Below, in pieces: positions 30,162 to 39,354 of a DNA stretch of 64,000 bases (its first letter is position 1; each line of letters opens with the position of its first letter). The stretch is from an uncultured Ilumatobacter sp. (GTDB lineage Bacteria; Actinomycetota; Acidimicrobiia; Acidimicrobiales; Ilumatobacteraceae): NCBI GenBank assembly GCA_938091165.1, contig CALKNK010000016.1, forward strand, positions 124,001-188,000, read 5' to 3'. A program made the translations under genes and the position numbers. Under the pieces are notes generated by a model. The model saw only the letters and a list, made by a program, of their open reading frames with translations, did no database searches and was not told the DNA's origin.

Positions 30162-31967
30162 TTAATCGTCGAGCTTGAGCGCGTCGATGAAGACGTCGCC
30201 AGGTACTTCGACCCGACCGATCGACTTCATCTTCTTCTTTCCTTCTTTCTGCTTTTCAAGCAGCTTGCGCTTACGCGTGATATCGCCTCCGTAACACTTA
30301 GCCGTGACGTCCTTGCGCTTGGCCTTCACCGTTTCGCGACTGATGATCTTGCCGCCGATTGCTGACTGGATCGGCACGTCAAACATCTGGCGCGGGATGA
30401 GCTCTTTGAGCTTCTCGCACATACGGCTGCCGTAGGCGTAGGCCTTATCACGATGCACGATCGTGCTAAAGGCATCTGCCGGGATCGCGTTCAGTAGCAG
30501 GTCGACTTTGACCAAATTGCTCTTGCGATAACCCGCAAGTTCGTAGTCGAGGCTGGCGTAACCCTTCGTCCTCGACTTCATCTGGTCGAAGAAGTCGACA
30601 ACCACCTCGGCGAGCGGCACCTCGTAGACCAATTCCACCCTCTCAGGCGAGATGTACTCCATTTTCTTCATCTCACCCCGGCGAGTTTGGCAGAGGTCCA
30701 TCAACGGACCCGTGTAGTCAGTTGGTGTGATAATCGAGAGCTTAAAAAATGGTTCCTCGACGAAGTCAATGCTCTGCGCCTCGGGCAGATCGGCTGGGTT
30801 GTCAACCTTGATTTGCGTACCGTTGGTCTTAGTTACGAGATACTCGACGCTCGGGGCGGTGGCAATAAGTGCGAGGTCAAACTCGCGCTCGAGACGTTCC
30901 TTAACAATCTCCATGTGAAGCAGCCCTAGGAATCCACATCGGAAACCGAAGCCGAGCGCGCCCGACGACTCAGGCGCGTACGTGATTGAGGCATCGTTTA
31001 GCTTGAGTTTGCCCAGCGCTTCACGCAGAGTCTCAAAGTCGTCGCCGTCAATTGGAAACAAGCCAGAAAACACCATTGGCAACGGCTCCCGATAGCCCGG
31101 AAGCGCTTCGGTCGAGCCGTGCGCCACTGTGGTGACAGTTTCACCTGACTTGGCATCACCCACTTCTTTAATACCGGCAATGAGATAACCGACCTCACCG
31201 GGACCGAGCTCTTGGCATGGCGTCATCACTGGCTTGCGCGCGCCGATTTCGATCGCCTCGTGCTGGGCGCCTGCGTTGATGAACTCAACCTTCGTGTTGG
31301 CCTTCAGCTTTCCGTTCATAATGCGGATCGATGAGACAACGCCGCGGTATTGGTCGAACTGGGAGTCGAAAATCAGACCTTGGAGCGGAGCATCCGGGTT
31401 GCCGAGCGGGGCGGGAATGCGCTCAATGATTGCATCGAGGAGGTCAGGCACACCGACGCCGGTCTTGGCTGACATAGGGATGATTTCGTCGCGCGGAATT
31501 CCAAGCACCGTCTCGATCTCACCTGCATAGCGGTGGACATCGGCCGCAGGCAGATCGATTTTGTTGAGCACTGCCACGATCTCAAGGTCGTTCTCAAGAG
31601 CGAGGTAGCAATTCGCAAGCGTCTGGGCTTCGATGCCTTGCGCAGCATCGACAACGAGCACTACACCCTCGCATGCGGCCAGGCTGCGGCTCACCTCGTA
31701 GCCGAAGTCGACGTGTCCGGGCGTGTCGATGAGATGGAATGCGTGCCCCTTCCATGGGACACGAACGTTCTGCGCCTTGATCGTGATTCCCCGCTCACGC
31801 TCAAGGTCCATCGAGTCGAGGTACTGGGCCTTCATGTCACGGGTCTGGACCGCTCCGGTGATCTCGAGAATACGGTCGGACAGCGTCGATTTACCGTGAT
31901 CGATGTGCGCAATGATTGAGAAGTTCCGGATCTTGTCGAGAGTCAGCGCTGAGTGGGTACCGTTCAT
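30162..31967 (-). CDS. lepA: Elongation factor 4 (LepA)
   Basis: 601 residues from ATG 31967, the standard length. The G domain begins I-R-N-F-S-I-I-A-H-I-D-H-G-K-S-T-L with switch and G motifs D-T-P-G-H-V-D-F and N-K-I-D-L-P. Domains II, III and V follow (G-F-R-C-G-F-L-G-L-L-H-M), as does the LepA-specific C-terminal domain with Y-G-G-D-I-T-R-K-R-K-L-L-E-K-Q-K-E-G-K-K-K-M-K. It is a ribosome-associated GTPase acting in back-translocation or 30S assembly. An in-frame upstream start at 32099 would add 44 unconserved residues. It is divergent from rpsT. Confidence 0.96.
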   Translation of the reverse strand: MNGTHSALTLDKIRNFSIIAHIDHGKSTLSDRILEITGAVQTRDMKAQYLDSMDLERERGITIKAQNVRVPWKGHAFHLIDTPGHVDFGYEVSRSLAACEGVVLVVDAAQGIEAQTLANCYLALENDLEIVAVLNKIDLPAADVHRYAGEIETVLGIPRDEIIPMSAKTGVGVPDLLDAIIERIPAPLGNPDAPLQGLIFDSQFDQYRGVVSSIRIMNGKLKANTKVEFINAGAQHEAIEIGARKPVMTPCQELGPGEVGYLIAGIKEVGDAKSGETVTTVAHGSTEALPGYREPLPMVFSGLFPIDGDDFETLREALGKLKLNDASITYAPESSGALGFGFRCGFLGLLHMEIVKERLEREFDLALIATAPSVEYLVTKTNGTQIKVDNPADLPEAQSIDFVEEPFFKLSIITPTDYTGPLMDLCQTRRGEMKKMEYISPERVELVYEVPLAEVVVDFFDQMKSRTKGYASLDYELAGYRKSNLVKVDLLLNAIPADAFSTIVHRDKAYAYGSRMCEKLKELIPRQMFDVPIQSAIGGKIISRETVKAKRKDVTAKCYGGDITRKRKLLEKQKEGKKKMKSIGRVEVPGDVFIDALKLDD

Positions 31968-32070
31968 GACATACGCAAAGCTATCTGGCAGCGGTTGTGG
32001 TGAGCTTGTCCGTCTTGACTGCCACAAAATCTCATCGTGTTCCGCAATCCCTGGGCCATTGGATAACACG

Positions 32071-32099
32071 TTGGGGGTTCCGATGCCCGTCGGTAGCAT
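32071..32099 (+). promoter_or_regulatory. Candidate promoter of rpsT
   Basis: TTGGGG (32071-32076) and TAGCAT (32094-32099) are 17 bp apart, giving a leader of roughly 55-60 nt before the rpsT ATG at 32163. Confidence 0.45.
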
Positions 32100-32162
32100 T
32101 CAATGGCTGTTCGGAGCTTCTCTCTGTGGCCCGACAAGATCGAAGAAAAAGGCATAACCCAC

Positions 32163-32417
32163 ATGGCAAACACCAAGAGCCAGAAGAAGCGCATCCTCAC
32201 CAATGCCAAGAGCGCTGAGCGCAATAAGGCCGTTCGCGCCGAGGTAAAGACGCGAATAAAAGCTGCCCGGGCCGCCGTCGGCACCGACGGCGACACCGAA
32301 GCACTCCGGCTTGCAATTAAGCGGATTGACAAGGCTGCCCAAAAGGGCGTCATGCACAAAAACGCAGCTGCTCGGAAAAAAAGCCGCCTAATGAAGCAGC
32401 TGGAGCCCGCCAACTGA
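32163..32417 (+). CDS. rpsT: 30S ribosomal protein S20
   Basis: 84 residues, highly basic and helical. It opens M-A-N-T-K-S-Q-K-K-R-I-L-T-N-A-K-S-A-E-R-N-K, the canonical S20 start, and ends with K-G-V-M-H-K-N-A-A-A-R-K-K-S-R-L. It binds 16S rRNA in the body of the 30S subunit. An earlier in-frame ATG at 32103 is rejected because the 20 extra residues are not part of S20 and a purine-rich site precedes 32163. The gene is monocistronic, with a good terminator 20 bp after the stop. Confidence 0.96.
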   Translation: MANTKSQKKRILTNAKSAERNKAVRAEVKTRIKAARAAVGTDGDTEALRLAIKRIDKAAQKGVMHKNAAARKKSRLMKQLEPAN

Positions 32418-32436
32418 GCTTGCTTGTTTCGACGTG

Positions 32437-32464
32437 AGCGCCGCCGCCGTGCGGCGCTTTTGTC
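32437..32464 (+). terminator. Rho-independent terminator of rpsT
   Basis: AGCGCCGC (32437-32444), a 6-nt loop, its exact complement at 32451-32458, then a T run. It may also serve holA, which converges from the other side. Confidence 0.85.
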
Positions 32465-32473
32465 GTTTTCGGC

Positions 32474-33421
32474 TCAGCGCAGCTTGCTCAAGCGAGCGAT
32501 CAGGACTTCCATCACTAGTTCTGGTTCGAGATCCTTGGCGCCGCGGAGATCAAGATCGGCCTGGGCAATCCAAGTGATCGCCCGCTTCGTGTTAGCCCCT
32601 CCGAGCTTGTTGTAGTTCTGCAGTGCCTTCTTCGCTGGAAATCCCTTCAAGCCCGTCGCCGCCCCAGACTGATCCTCGTTACGAGCATCAACGCCATCAA
32701 GTTTTGCAATGCCGGCGTAGTGGCTGTGCAAAATAGACATCACTTGCAAAGGGTGGCGCCCGCCGGCGTGAACCATTCGTCCGAGCAAGCTGAGCGCCTT
32801 CGTCGTGTCACCATCCATGATTGCGTCGGTGAGATCCCACGGCGGCACTCCCCCGGCTTCACCAATGAACGGCTCAATCTGAGCAAACGACAACTTCTCA
32901 CCAGCACCGTAGGTGCTCTTGAGCGTCGCAAGGATTCCGTCGAGCCGACCGGCGTCCTCACCGAGCCACGTAGCGAGCTGTGCGGTCGCTCCACCATCCA
33001 TCTTCAGACCGGCTGCGCTCACCTGGTCTGCGAGCCACTTTCGCTTTTCACGACCCGGCGAAGTGTTGTGCACTTTACCCACGGCCTTGACTGCATCGCT
33101 CAGTTTTTTCGACAACCGTCCTGTCCCGCCTGCAACGAGCACGAGATCTGATGAATCAAGTGGGTTCTCCACGTAGGCCAAGAGCGGCGCAAGGTCATCA
33201 GCGTTAAATCGACTGACCTGGCGGGCGATGACGACTCGCTTGTCGGTGAGGAACGGCATCGTCTGAGCCGCATCGACAACGAGCCGAAGTTCGTACTCCT
33301 CGCCGTCAAACTCATCCACCATCATCGAGCGCTCTCCATCACCGACCAACTCGTGCACGAGGTCGCTCACTGCGGTGCGCAAAATCGATTCGTTGTCACC
33401 GGTCAAGAGATGTGTTGCCAT
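32474..33421 (-). CDS. holA: DNA polymerase III subunit delta
   Basis: 315 residues from ATG 33421. The N-terminus M-A-T-H-L-L-T-G-D-N-E-S-I-L is the actinobacterial HolA opening, equivalent to V-Y-L-L-x-G-x-D. Also seen are T-M-P-F-L-T-D-K-R-V-V-I-A-R, the A-T-W-L-G-E-D-A-G-R-L-D-G-I-L region and the C-terminal collar domain ending W-I-A-Q-A-D-L-D-L-R-G-A-K-D. Delta opens the beta clamp within the clamp loader. The usual upstream neighbour comEC is absent. The frame stays open upstream to 33607, but the extra residues do not look like HolA. Confidence 0.93.
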   Translation of the reverse strand: MATHLLTGDNESILRTAVSDLVHELVGDGERSMMVDEFDGEEYELRLVVDAAQTMPFLTDKRVVIARQVSRFNADDLAPLLAYVENPLDSSDLVLVAGGTGRLSKKLSDAVKAVGKVHNTSPGREKRKWLADQVSAAGLKMDGGATAQLATWLGEDAGRLDGILATLKSTYGAGEKLSFAQIEPFIGEAGGVPPWDLTDAIMDGDTTKALSLLGRMVHAGGRHPLQVMSILHSHYAGIAKLDGVDARNEDQSGAATGLKGFPAKKALQNYNKLGGANTKRAITWIAQADLDLRGAKDLEPELVMEVLIARLSKLR

Positions 33422-33745
33422 GGAAACTCGATTCTTACCGCGTCTAGCGCCAACTGCGACAACGACGGCGCAGATCATTGTCGCAATGACTACATCTGGG
33501 CGATCCGCTACACGAGTGCCACTGACAAGCCACACCTCGCTAACGACAATCCACGCCTCCTCGTCATGTACCTCGATAGGTGCTACTGAGCTGGACCGAA
33601 TTACCACATTTCGAGTCGATCCCCGTCGACCTCGATGATCACGCGGCTACTGGGCGCGTACAGCAACAAGAGTCACCAGGACGACCGCCAGCACAAGCGA
33701 GGGTGCCACTCCTTGCCGAAGATGATGCCGTACCATAAGAAACGC
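33422..33745. other. Gene-free divergent region between holA and a membrane-protein gene
   Basis: About 320 bp. A minus-strand open frame continues upstream of holA to 33607 with a hydrophobic run (V-I-A-T-M-I-C-A-V-V-V-A-V), and a short hydrophobic frame ends in a stop near 33655. Neither has a convincing start or ribosome binding site, so I call no gene. Confidence 0.3.
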
Positions 33746-34225
33746 GTGAAGTCACATACCGCTGCCCCGCCTAATCCATCGGAACCCACCGATGTGCGGC
33801 GTGCCCGCAACCGATCGCTCATCGATGGGCCCCGCTGGTATCGCTCACGTATTCGTTCGTGGGGGCCCCTCGTTGGCTTGGCAGTTCCGACAATCATCGG
33901 TGTCCTTGCCTACGCGTCATTGGAGTACTCCGACGCCGCGCCGAGCGGAGCGGTGGGCCTGCTCGGGGGCGTTATCGCTGCGCCCGGTTTACTCGTCGTT
34001 GGGGCCCCATTTGGCGACTCAAACCTATATTCGCTCGCCATTGCTGCTTCGAGCGTGCTCTGGATAATGATCGGTCTATTAGCGTCGCGACAAGCGACAC
34101 GGAATCCGCTGGCCACGTGGGCTGATTACTGGCGCCACTATTTTTGGTTGGCCGGTGGAATCTGGGTCGGCTCCGCTATTGCTCTCGGCCTCGCCACGAT
34201 CTCAATCGGCGAAGCACTCTTTTGA
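33746..34225 (+). CDS. Small membrane protein of unknown function
   Basis: 159 residues from GTG 33746, which follows a TACCAT box by 9 nt; ATG codons at 33722 and 33725 are alternatives that add 7 or 8 residues. A Pro-rich N-terminal tail and a basic segment (R-R-A-R-N-R-S, W-Y-R-S-R-I-R-S-W) are followed by four hydrophobic helices at about residues 40-57, 65-85, 93-110 and 130-155, with D-Y-W-R-H-Y-F-W before the last. I do not recognise a family. It may be a regulatory or structural inner-membrane protein. It is followed by a convergent thioredoxin-like gene. Confidence 0.6.
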   Translation: MKSHTAAPPNPSEPTDVRRARNRSLIDGPRWYRSRIRSWGPLVGLAVPTIIGVLAYASLEYSDAAPSGAVGLLGGVIAAPGLLVVGAPFGDSNLYSLAIAASSVLWIMIGLLASRQATRNPLATWADYWRHYFWLAGGIWVGSAIALGLATISIGEALF

Positions 34226-34389
34226 CCGGGCCCACCGATTCGCACTATGCCAATCGGTGGTCAAACTAAGGAAGCTAACAGTGATGGCCGGGGCGAGACC
34301 TAGGACTCACTCGGGTATCTGTCGAGAAGACCAGCATCAGCGCAGTTGTTGGTCGTGGGTTCGGCCGGAGTCTGCAGCACCAGATCCAA

Positions 34390-35097
34390 TCAGTACAAAC
34401 GCATCGTGAGTTGACGTCGATAGCCAGCGGTACGTGGATCTTCTGCCCCCATCAACTCCAAGATGTCGACGAATTGCTGACGAGCGTCATCATCGTCTTT
34501 CACCTGATCAAGGAGCGCCCGAAGTTTGTCATCGTTGTCATCGTTCGGTGTCTCGCCGACACGGGCTGAGGCAGCGATCTTGCGGGTCCGATCGTTCTCC
34601 GGGATCCGCTCGATAAGCGCTAAGGCTTCCTCAACACGACCGTCGGCCACAAGCAACTCGCCCAGCGCACCGATCGCATCTTCGTTGGCCGGTTCCATCT
34701 GTAAAGCAATGCGCAGGCTGCCCTCATCACCTCCGGCAATCAAGTCGCTGATCGCCTGTTCCTGCTCCGACGGGCCTAGCGAGTCGACAAAGGCCTGAAC
34801 CTCATGCTCAGGCTGCGCACCCATGAAGCCGTTTACCACAGCGCCATCTTTCAATGCGTACACGGCGGGAATCGACTGCACTTTGAACGCTTGACCTATT
34901 GCGGGGTTCTCATCAATGTTCACCTTGGCGAGAAGGACCTTTCCGTCCGTTGCATCGATGACCGACTCGATAATTGGTCCCAGTGTCTTGCAGGGTCCGC
35001 ACCATGGAGCCCATAGATCGACCACCACGGTGACGTCCTTCGACTTCTCGATGACTTCGGACTCGAACGTTGCGTCGGTGACGTCGATGGCTGCCAT
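34390..35097 (-). CDS. Thioredoxin-TPR co-chaperone (CnoX-like)
   Basis: 235 residues. Residues 1-105 are a thioredoxin fold with W-A-P-W-C-G-P-C-K (Cys33, Cys36) and the cis-proline segment S-I-P-A-V-Y. Residues 110-230 are helical repeats of the kind seen in CnoX/YbbN (A-L-Q-M-E-P-A-N-E-D-A, L-G-E-L-L-V-A-D-G-R-V-E-E-A-L, then R-Q-Q-F-V-D-I-L-E-L-M-G). CnoX protects proteins from over-oxidation and passes them to chaperones; many CnoX proteins have lost an active cysteine, whereas both remain here. ATG 35097 is preferred over GTG 35100 because TAGCCT lies 6 nt before it. Confidence 0.87.
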   Translation of the reverse strand: MAAIDVTDATFESEVIEKSKDVTVVVDLWAPWCGPCKTLGPIIESVIDATDGKVLLAKVNIDENPAIGQAFKVQSIPAVYALKDGAVVNGFMGAQPEHEVQAFVDSLGPSEQEQAISDLIAGGDEGSLRIALQMEPANEDAIGALGELLVADGRVEEALALIERIPENDRTRKIAASARVGETPNDDNDDKLRALLDQVKDDDDARQQFVDILELMGAEDPRTAGYRRQLTMRLY

Positions 35098-35103
35098 CAC
35101 GCC

Positions 35104-35109
35104 AGGCTA
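35104..35109 (-). promoter_or_regulatory. Predicted -10 box (TAGCCT) of the thioredoxin-TPR gene
   Basis: Minus-strand TAGCCT ends 6 nt before the ATG at 35097, fitting a leaderless start. Confidence 0.45.
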
Positions 35110-35191
35110 CCGAGCTGACATCAAGGCAGCCAGCACGCTGAACATACGAGTCGTCATTCCACGTAGGGCTCTATCCTGCGGGCTCGGTCGC

Positions 35192-35197
35192 TACCCT
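35192..35197 (+). promoter_or_regulatory. Predicted -10 box (TACCCT) of the phosphotransferase gene
   Basis: TACCCT ends 8 nt before the ATG at 35206; no ribosome binding site seen. Confidence 0.45.
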
Positions 35198-35205
35198 CGG
35201 CTGTA

Positions 35206-36240
35206 ATGAACGACCATGCTGGCATCGATGTCAATAATGTCACCGACTGGCTCGACGCACACATTGAAGGCGCTCGAGGCCCTTATACGTTTAATCTGAT
35301 CGCTGGCGGCCACTCCAACCTGACCTTTGGAGTGCAGGACGATGCCAACAACGATTTCGTCCTGAGGCGCCCGCCGATGGGCCCCGTCCTGGCAAGCGCT
35401 CACGACATGGGCCGCGAGCACCGGATCATCTCGGGTCTCCAAAACTCCTCAGTACCCGTCGCCCCGGCTCTTGGATTCTGCGATGATCCTGGAATCAACG
35501 GCGCTCCCTTCTACGTGATGAGCTACGTCGACGGCAACGTCGTGCGTGACCTCGACGACGTGGAGACCGTGCTGAGTGTTGAGGCACGCAACAACACAAG
35601 CCGGTCACTGGTCGACACGATGGCCAGTATCCACAGTGTGGACTTAGCTGCAACCGGACTGGCTGACCTCGGCCGCCGTGAGGGATACATCGCCCGGCAG
35701 CTTAAACGGTGGTACACCCAGTGGAATCAGGGCAAGACCCGCGAGCTGGAGGCAGTCGATCGGGTGCATGCCGCGCTCGCTGCACGGATCCCTGAGCAGG
35801 GGCCTTCCACGATTGTGCACGGCGACTATCGACTCGACAACTGCATAGTTGACAACGACGGCAACGTAGTAGCTGTACTTGACTGGGAGATTTGCACGCT
35901 CGGCGATCCGCTCGCAGACCTCGGACTGCTCCAGGTGTACTGGACGGGACCTGACGACGAAGCGAGTGCGTGGGACGGCACCGCGACCACCGCCGATGGC
36001 TTCTGGAACCGTTCCGATTTGGTCGCTCGTTACGCCGAGGTATCCGGGCGCGATGTCGGCCAACTCGACTTCTACGTCGCATTCGCCTATTGGAAGCTCG
36101 CCTGCATCCTTGAAGGCGTTTACGGACGCTATCTCGCTGGAGCGCTCGGCGCGCAGGACCCTACCGACCTTGCCCCATTCAAACTCCAAGTCGATGCTGC
36201 AGCTGCGAAGGCCGAACAATACGTGGAGCAATTTACATGA
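35206..36240 (+). CDS. Phosphotransferase family protein (APH/ACAD10-N-like)
   Basis: 344 residues with the aminoglycoside-phosphotransferase fold in its acyl-CoA-metabolism subtype. Seen are a nucleotide-binding N-terminal lobe (G-G-H-S-N-L-T-F, V-L-R-R-P-P-M-G), S-Y-V-D-G-N-V in the hinge, the catalytic loop I-V-H-G-D-Y-R-L-D-N and the metal-binding motif V-L-D-W-E-I-C-T-L-G-D-P-L-A-D-L-G. Relatives such as the ACAD10 N-terminal domain phosphorylate hydroxyacyl-CoAs; others are of unknown substrate. Its stop overlaps the PAC2 gene start (ATGA), so the two are co-translated. Confidence 0.88.
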   Translation: MNDHAGIDVNNVTDWLDAHIEGARGPYTFNLIAGGHSNLTFGVQDDANNDFVLRRPPMGPVLASAHDMGREHRIISGLQNSSVPVAPALGFCDDPGINGAPFYVMSYVDGNVVRDLDDVETVLSVEARNNTSRSLVDTMASIHSVDLAATGLADLGRREGYIARQLKRWYTQWNQGKTRELEAVDRVHAALAARIPEQGPSTIVHGDYRLDNCIVDNDGNVVAVLDWEICTLGDPLADLGLLQVYWTGPDDEASAWDGTATTADGFWNRSDLVARYAEVSGRDVGQLDFYVAFAYWKLACILEGVYGRYLAGALGAQDPTDLAPFKLQVDAAAAKAEQYVEQFT

Positions 36241-37154
36241 GCGAACAGCCCGGCGTGCCCGGCGCCAACACCGACATCGAATGGCTGACCGCCGAGCCAA
36301 TGTTGCACGAGCCGATCCTTATCGTAATGATGACGGGCTGGATCGATGCCGCAGGCGCCGCAGCAGCGGCAGCTCAGGTAGTCGCCGACGACTGCGAGAC
36401 CACCCCGATTGCACGTTTCGATGACGACACATTTATCGATTATCGGGCCCGCCGCCCGACGATGGAGTTACGCGACGGTGTCAATACCAACCTGCGATGG
36501 AACCACATCGAGCTCCTCGCAGGTCGTTCGACTGAGGGGCGTGACGTGCTCGTGCTAATGGGACCCGAGCCCGACATGAACTGGCGGCGGTTCTCAAACG
36601 CCATAGGAGACATCGCCGTTGAACTCGGCGTCACCCACATGATTGGGTTCGGTGCGTACCCGTTCGCTGCGCCGCACACTCGCACGCCTCGACTGTCCTG
36701 TTCGTCACCGTCGGTAGACGTGCTTGCTAACGTCCCGTTCGCCCGCAGCTCGGTAGATGTGCCTGCGGGTATGGCCGCCGCACTCGAACACACAATGCAC
36801 GATCGCAAGATTCCGGCACTCGGGATCTGGGCGCAGGTCCCGCATTACGTGTCGTCAATGACATACCCAGCGTCGTCGGTCGCCCTACTCGACGGGTTAG
36901 CTGAGGCAACAGGTGTACGGATCGCGGGCGCTTCGCTTCGTAACGAAATCGACATTCAGCGCGAACGGATCGACCAAATGGTTGCGGACAACGTCGACCA
37001 TCAGCTGATGGTCACGCAGCTTGAATCGTTGCATGACGCAGCAGTCGAGGATGATGCTGACGCCGCAGACGCTGCGGCCGAGATGCGCTTAAAATCGGGC
37101 GACGAAATCGCCGCGGAAATTCAAGAGTTCCTCCGCGACCAACCCGACACGTAG
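36237..37154 (+). CDS. PAC2-family protein (proteasome-assembly-chaperone fold)
   Basis: 305 residues with the actinobacterial PAC2 pattern: an N-terminal P-I-L-I-V-M-M-T-G-W-I-D-A-A-G-A-A, F-D-D-D-T-F-I-D-Y-R-A-R-R-P, E-L-L-A-G-R-S, L-G-V-T-H-M-I-G-F-G-A-Y-P-F-A-A-P-H-T-R, G-I-W-A-Q-V-P-H-Y-V-S, and a C-terminal helical tail with H-Q-L-M-V-T-Q-L-E. The fold matches eukaryotic proteasome assembly chaperones, but the bacterial role is unproven. No proteasome gene is in the window. It is translationally coupled to the upstream phosphotransferase. Confidence 0.88.
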   Translation: MSEQPGVPGANTDIEWLTAEPMLHEPILIVMMTGWIDAAGAAAAAAQVVADDCETTPIARFDDDTFIDYRARRPTMELRDGVNTNLRWNHIELLAGRSTEGRDVLVLMGPEPDMNWRRFSNAIGDIAVELGVTHMIGFGAYPFAAPHTRTPRLSCSSPSVDVLANVPFARSSVDVPAGMAAALEHTMHDRKIPALGIWAQVPHYVSSMTYPASSVALLDGLAEATGVRIAGASLRNEIDIQRERIDQMVADNVDHQLMVTQLESLHDAAVEDDADAADAAAEMRLKSGDEIAAEIQEFLRDQPDT

Positions 37155-37201
37155 TCCCTCAGCAGATGACCTTGACCACGATATGACGATGGTCGGCGCA
37201 C

Positions 37202-37207
37202 TACGTT
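37202..37207 (+). promoter_or_regulatory. Predicted -10 box (TACGTT) of the LLM oxidoreductase gene
   Basis: TACGTT ends 6 nt before the ATG at 37214. Confidence 0.45.
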
Positions 37208-37213
37208 CGCCTT

Positions 37214-38233
37214 ATGAAGATCGACGGCAACATCGGTAACAACCTCCACGACGTACCGGCACAGGCGAAAGATGTCGAGGCCACTGGCTATGCGGGGGCC
37301 TGGGTTGCTGAAATGGCCCACGACCCGTTTCTTCCGTTGCTACTTGCGGCCGAGCATACTGACAACCTTGAAATTGGCACGTCGATCGCGGTGGCGTTCT
37401 CGCGATCGCCGATGACCTTGGCGAACACCGCTTGGGATCTACAGGCATACTCAAAAGGCCGGTTCGTCCTCGGTCTCGGTAGCCAAATCAAGCCGCACAT
37501 CGAGAAGCGTTTCTCGATGGAGTGGAGCAAGCCGGCGGCACGGATGCGCGAATTCGCCTTGGCCATTCGAGCGATCTGGAACACATGGCTCAGCGGTGAA
37601 AAACTCGAGTTTCGCGGCGAGTTCTACCGGCACACGTTGATGACCCCCATGTTCTCACCTGACAAGCGTGAACTCGACGGTTTTGGTCCGCCAAAAATGT
37701 TTCTTGCTGGAGTTGGACCCCTGATGACCGAGGTCGCCGGCGAGGCGTTCGACGGCTTTATTTGCCACGGCTTCACCACCGAGAAGTACCTGCGCGAGGT
37801 GACCATTCCTGCGCTGGCCCGCGGTCGAGACAAGGCTGGTAAGACGATGGAAGGATTCGAGATTGTGGGCCCATCGTTCGTTATCACGGGCAACAACGAC
37901 GAAGAAATCGAGAGAGCCTCAATCGCCACTCGCAAGCAGATCGCGTTCTACGGTTCAACGCCCGCGTATCGACCAGTACTCGACATGCATGGTTGGGGTG
38001 GGCTCCAAGACGAGCTGAACGCACTGTCCAAACAGGGCGAATGGGACAAAATGGGAACACTTATCGACGACGAGATCCTGAATACGTTCGCTGTCGTCGG
38101 CGAGCCCGAGACGATTGCCGATGAACTTGGCGCCCGATACGGCGACGTCATTCAGCGACTCAGTTTCTATGCCCCGTACGCCAGCGACCCTGACCGGTGG
38201 TCCAAAGTAATGGCCGACCTCCGCAAGGTCTGA
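37214..38233 (+). CDS. LLM-class F420-dependent oxidoreductase
   Basis: 339 residues of the luciferase-like monooxygenase superfamily. Features are Y-A-G-A-W-V-A-E after the first helix, L-L-L-A-A-E-H-T-D-N-L-E-I-G-T-S-I-A-V-A-F-S-R-S-P-M, the G-L-G-S-Q-I-K-P-H-I-E-K-R-F-S-M segment near residue 95 and F-R-G-E-F-Y-R-H-T-L. The latter two match the actinobacterial F420-dependent group (TIGR03617-like). The cofactor assignment is inferred from family membership; no F420 biosynthesis gene is in the window. The TIM-barrel fold is complete. Substrate unknown. Confidence 0.86.
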   Translation: MKIDGNIGNNLHDVPAQAKDVEATGYAGAWVAEMAHDPFLPLLLAAEHTDNLEIGTSIAVAFSRSPMTLANTAWDLQAYSKGRFVLGLGSQIKPHIEKRFSMEWSKPAARMREFALAIRAIWNTWLSGEKLEFRGEFYRHTLMTPMFSPDKRELDGFGPPKMFLAGVGPLMTEVAGEAFDGFICHGFTTEKYLREVTIPALARGRDKAGKTMEGFEIVGPSFVITGNNDEEIERASIATRKQIAFYGSTPAYRPVLDMHGWGGLQDELNALSKQGEWDKMGTLIDDEILNTFAVVGEPETIADELGARYGDVIQRLSFYAPYASDPDRWSKVMADLRKV

Positions 38234-38523
38234 TTCACCAACCGACTGCCGACCTCTTGGGCGATCCATCCAGCGATCTTCAGCCTGGTCCACGTCAGCT
38301 ATACCTTTGTGGCTCTCCAGCCAAATCTTGCGATCACAATGCAACGGCTCGGCGACACCGGCAAGTCGGGTTGAAAGTTGCTCATCAGCCTCGCTACCAA
38401 TTTGGTTTCGTTGTGCTGCTCGTCATCCTCGTCGGCGCAACATTGTCAAGCACGCGTGCGGCGCGGCTGCCGAGGCCTAACAGGAGATGTCTCGGGATCG
38501 AGCCCGCTCAAGCCGGAGAGCAG

Positions 38524-39354
38524 TCAAAGTTTGATGGCACCAGATACGCGCATCTCGGTGGCTCCCCCGACCCAAATCTTCCCGTCGGCTTGTTCGACTG
38601 AGACCCTGCCAGTGGTTTGTGCTGCGACATACGGCGCATCCACCATGCCCATGGCGAGCAACCACTGAGCAACAGACGCGTTGAGGCTGCCGGTCACTGG
38701 ATCTTCCCGGATCGATCCATTCGGGTCATTGAAGAACGCACGGAGTTCAACCGCTGCGCCGGCGCTTGCCGGGTGGAGCCCAACTACACCAACATTAAAG
38801 CGGTCCGTCGTTCCGGTTGGGGCGGGCAGGCCGAGCACGCGCCGGGCAGACGAGAGCAGCAGGCCCATCCAGCCTGGACCGTTGTCGATCCAACTACTGT
38901 CCACGACGTCGGCGGCGTCAATGCCGAGCACGTCAAGCACAGGTTCAAGATCGTTGGCATCGACGGACTCATATCGGATCATCGGCGGAGCCTCAAAGGC
39001 AAGTGAACCAGATACCGATTGGCGAATGTTGATGACCCCGGCCTTGCATTCCTGCACGATCACGCCATCACGCTTTGGCTTGCCGCCGGCTGCGAGCCAT
39101 GCGGCGCACGCCCCAAGGGTCGGATGACCGGCAAAAGGCAATTCAGACTTTGGTTCGAAAATCCGGACTCGATAGTCCGCGTCCGCCGCTGTAGGTGCGA
39201 GGAGGAACGCCGCTTCGGACAAATTGGTCCACCGAGTGACAGTCTGCATCATCGCGGCCGACAAGCTCTCAGCATCGTGAATCACTGCCAGCGGGTTACC
39301 AGTGAAGGGGCCAGAGGCAAACACGTCAACTTGGTCGAAACGATAGGTCCTCAC
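38524..39354 (-). CDS. PhzF-family isomerase
   Basis: 276 residues from GTG 39354, with the twin diaminopimelate-epimerase-like fold. The catalytic glutamate is Glu47 in N-L-S-E-A-A-F-L. Also present are L-P-F-A-G-H-P-T-L-G-A, F-F-N-D-P-N-G-S-I-R-E-D-P-V-T-G-S-L-N near residue 225 and G-R-V-S-V-E-Q-A-D-G. Homologues isomerise trans-2,3-dihydro-3-hydroxyanthranilate in phenazine synthesis, but most PhzF-like proteins have unknown substrates and no phenazine genes are nearby. The start overlaps the end of the fur-like gene by 4 bp (GTGA), so the two are co-translated. A 290-bp gap downstream holds no supported gene. Confidence 0.88.
   Translation of the reverse strand: MRTYRFDQVDVFASGPFTGNPLAVIHDAESLSAAMMQTVTRWTNLSEAAFLLAPTAADADYRVRIFEPKSELPFAGHPTLGACAAWLAAGGKPKRDGVIVQECKAGVINIRQSVSGSLAFEAPPMIRYESVDANDLEPVLDVLGIDAADVVDSSWIDNGPGWMGLLLSSARRVLGLPAPTGTTDRFNVGVVGLHPASAGAAVELRAFFNDPNGSIREDPVTGSLNASVAQWLLAMGMVDAPYVAAQTTGRVSVEQADGKIWVGGATEMRVSGAIKL

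Noticed and set aside
38234..38523. Single-pass membrane peptide (hydrophobic run F-V-V-L-L-V-I-L-V-G) after the LLM gene
   Set aside because: No convincing start codon or promoter, and the frame runs into the 3' end of phzF on the other strand; too weak to call.
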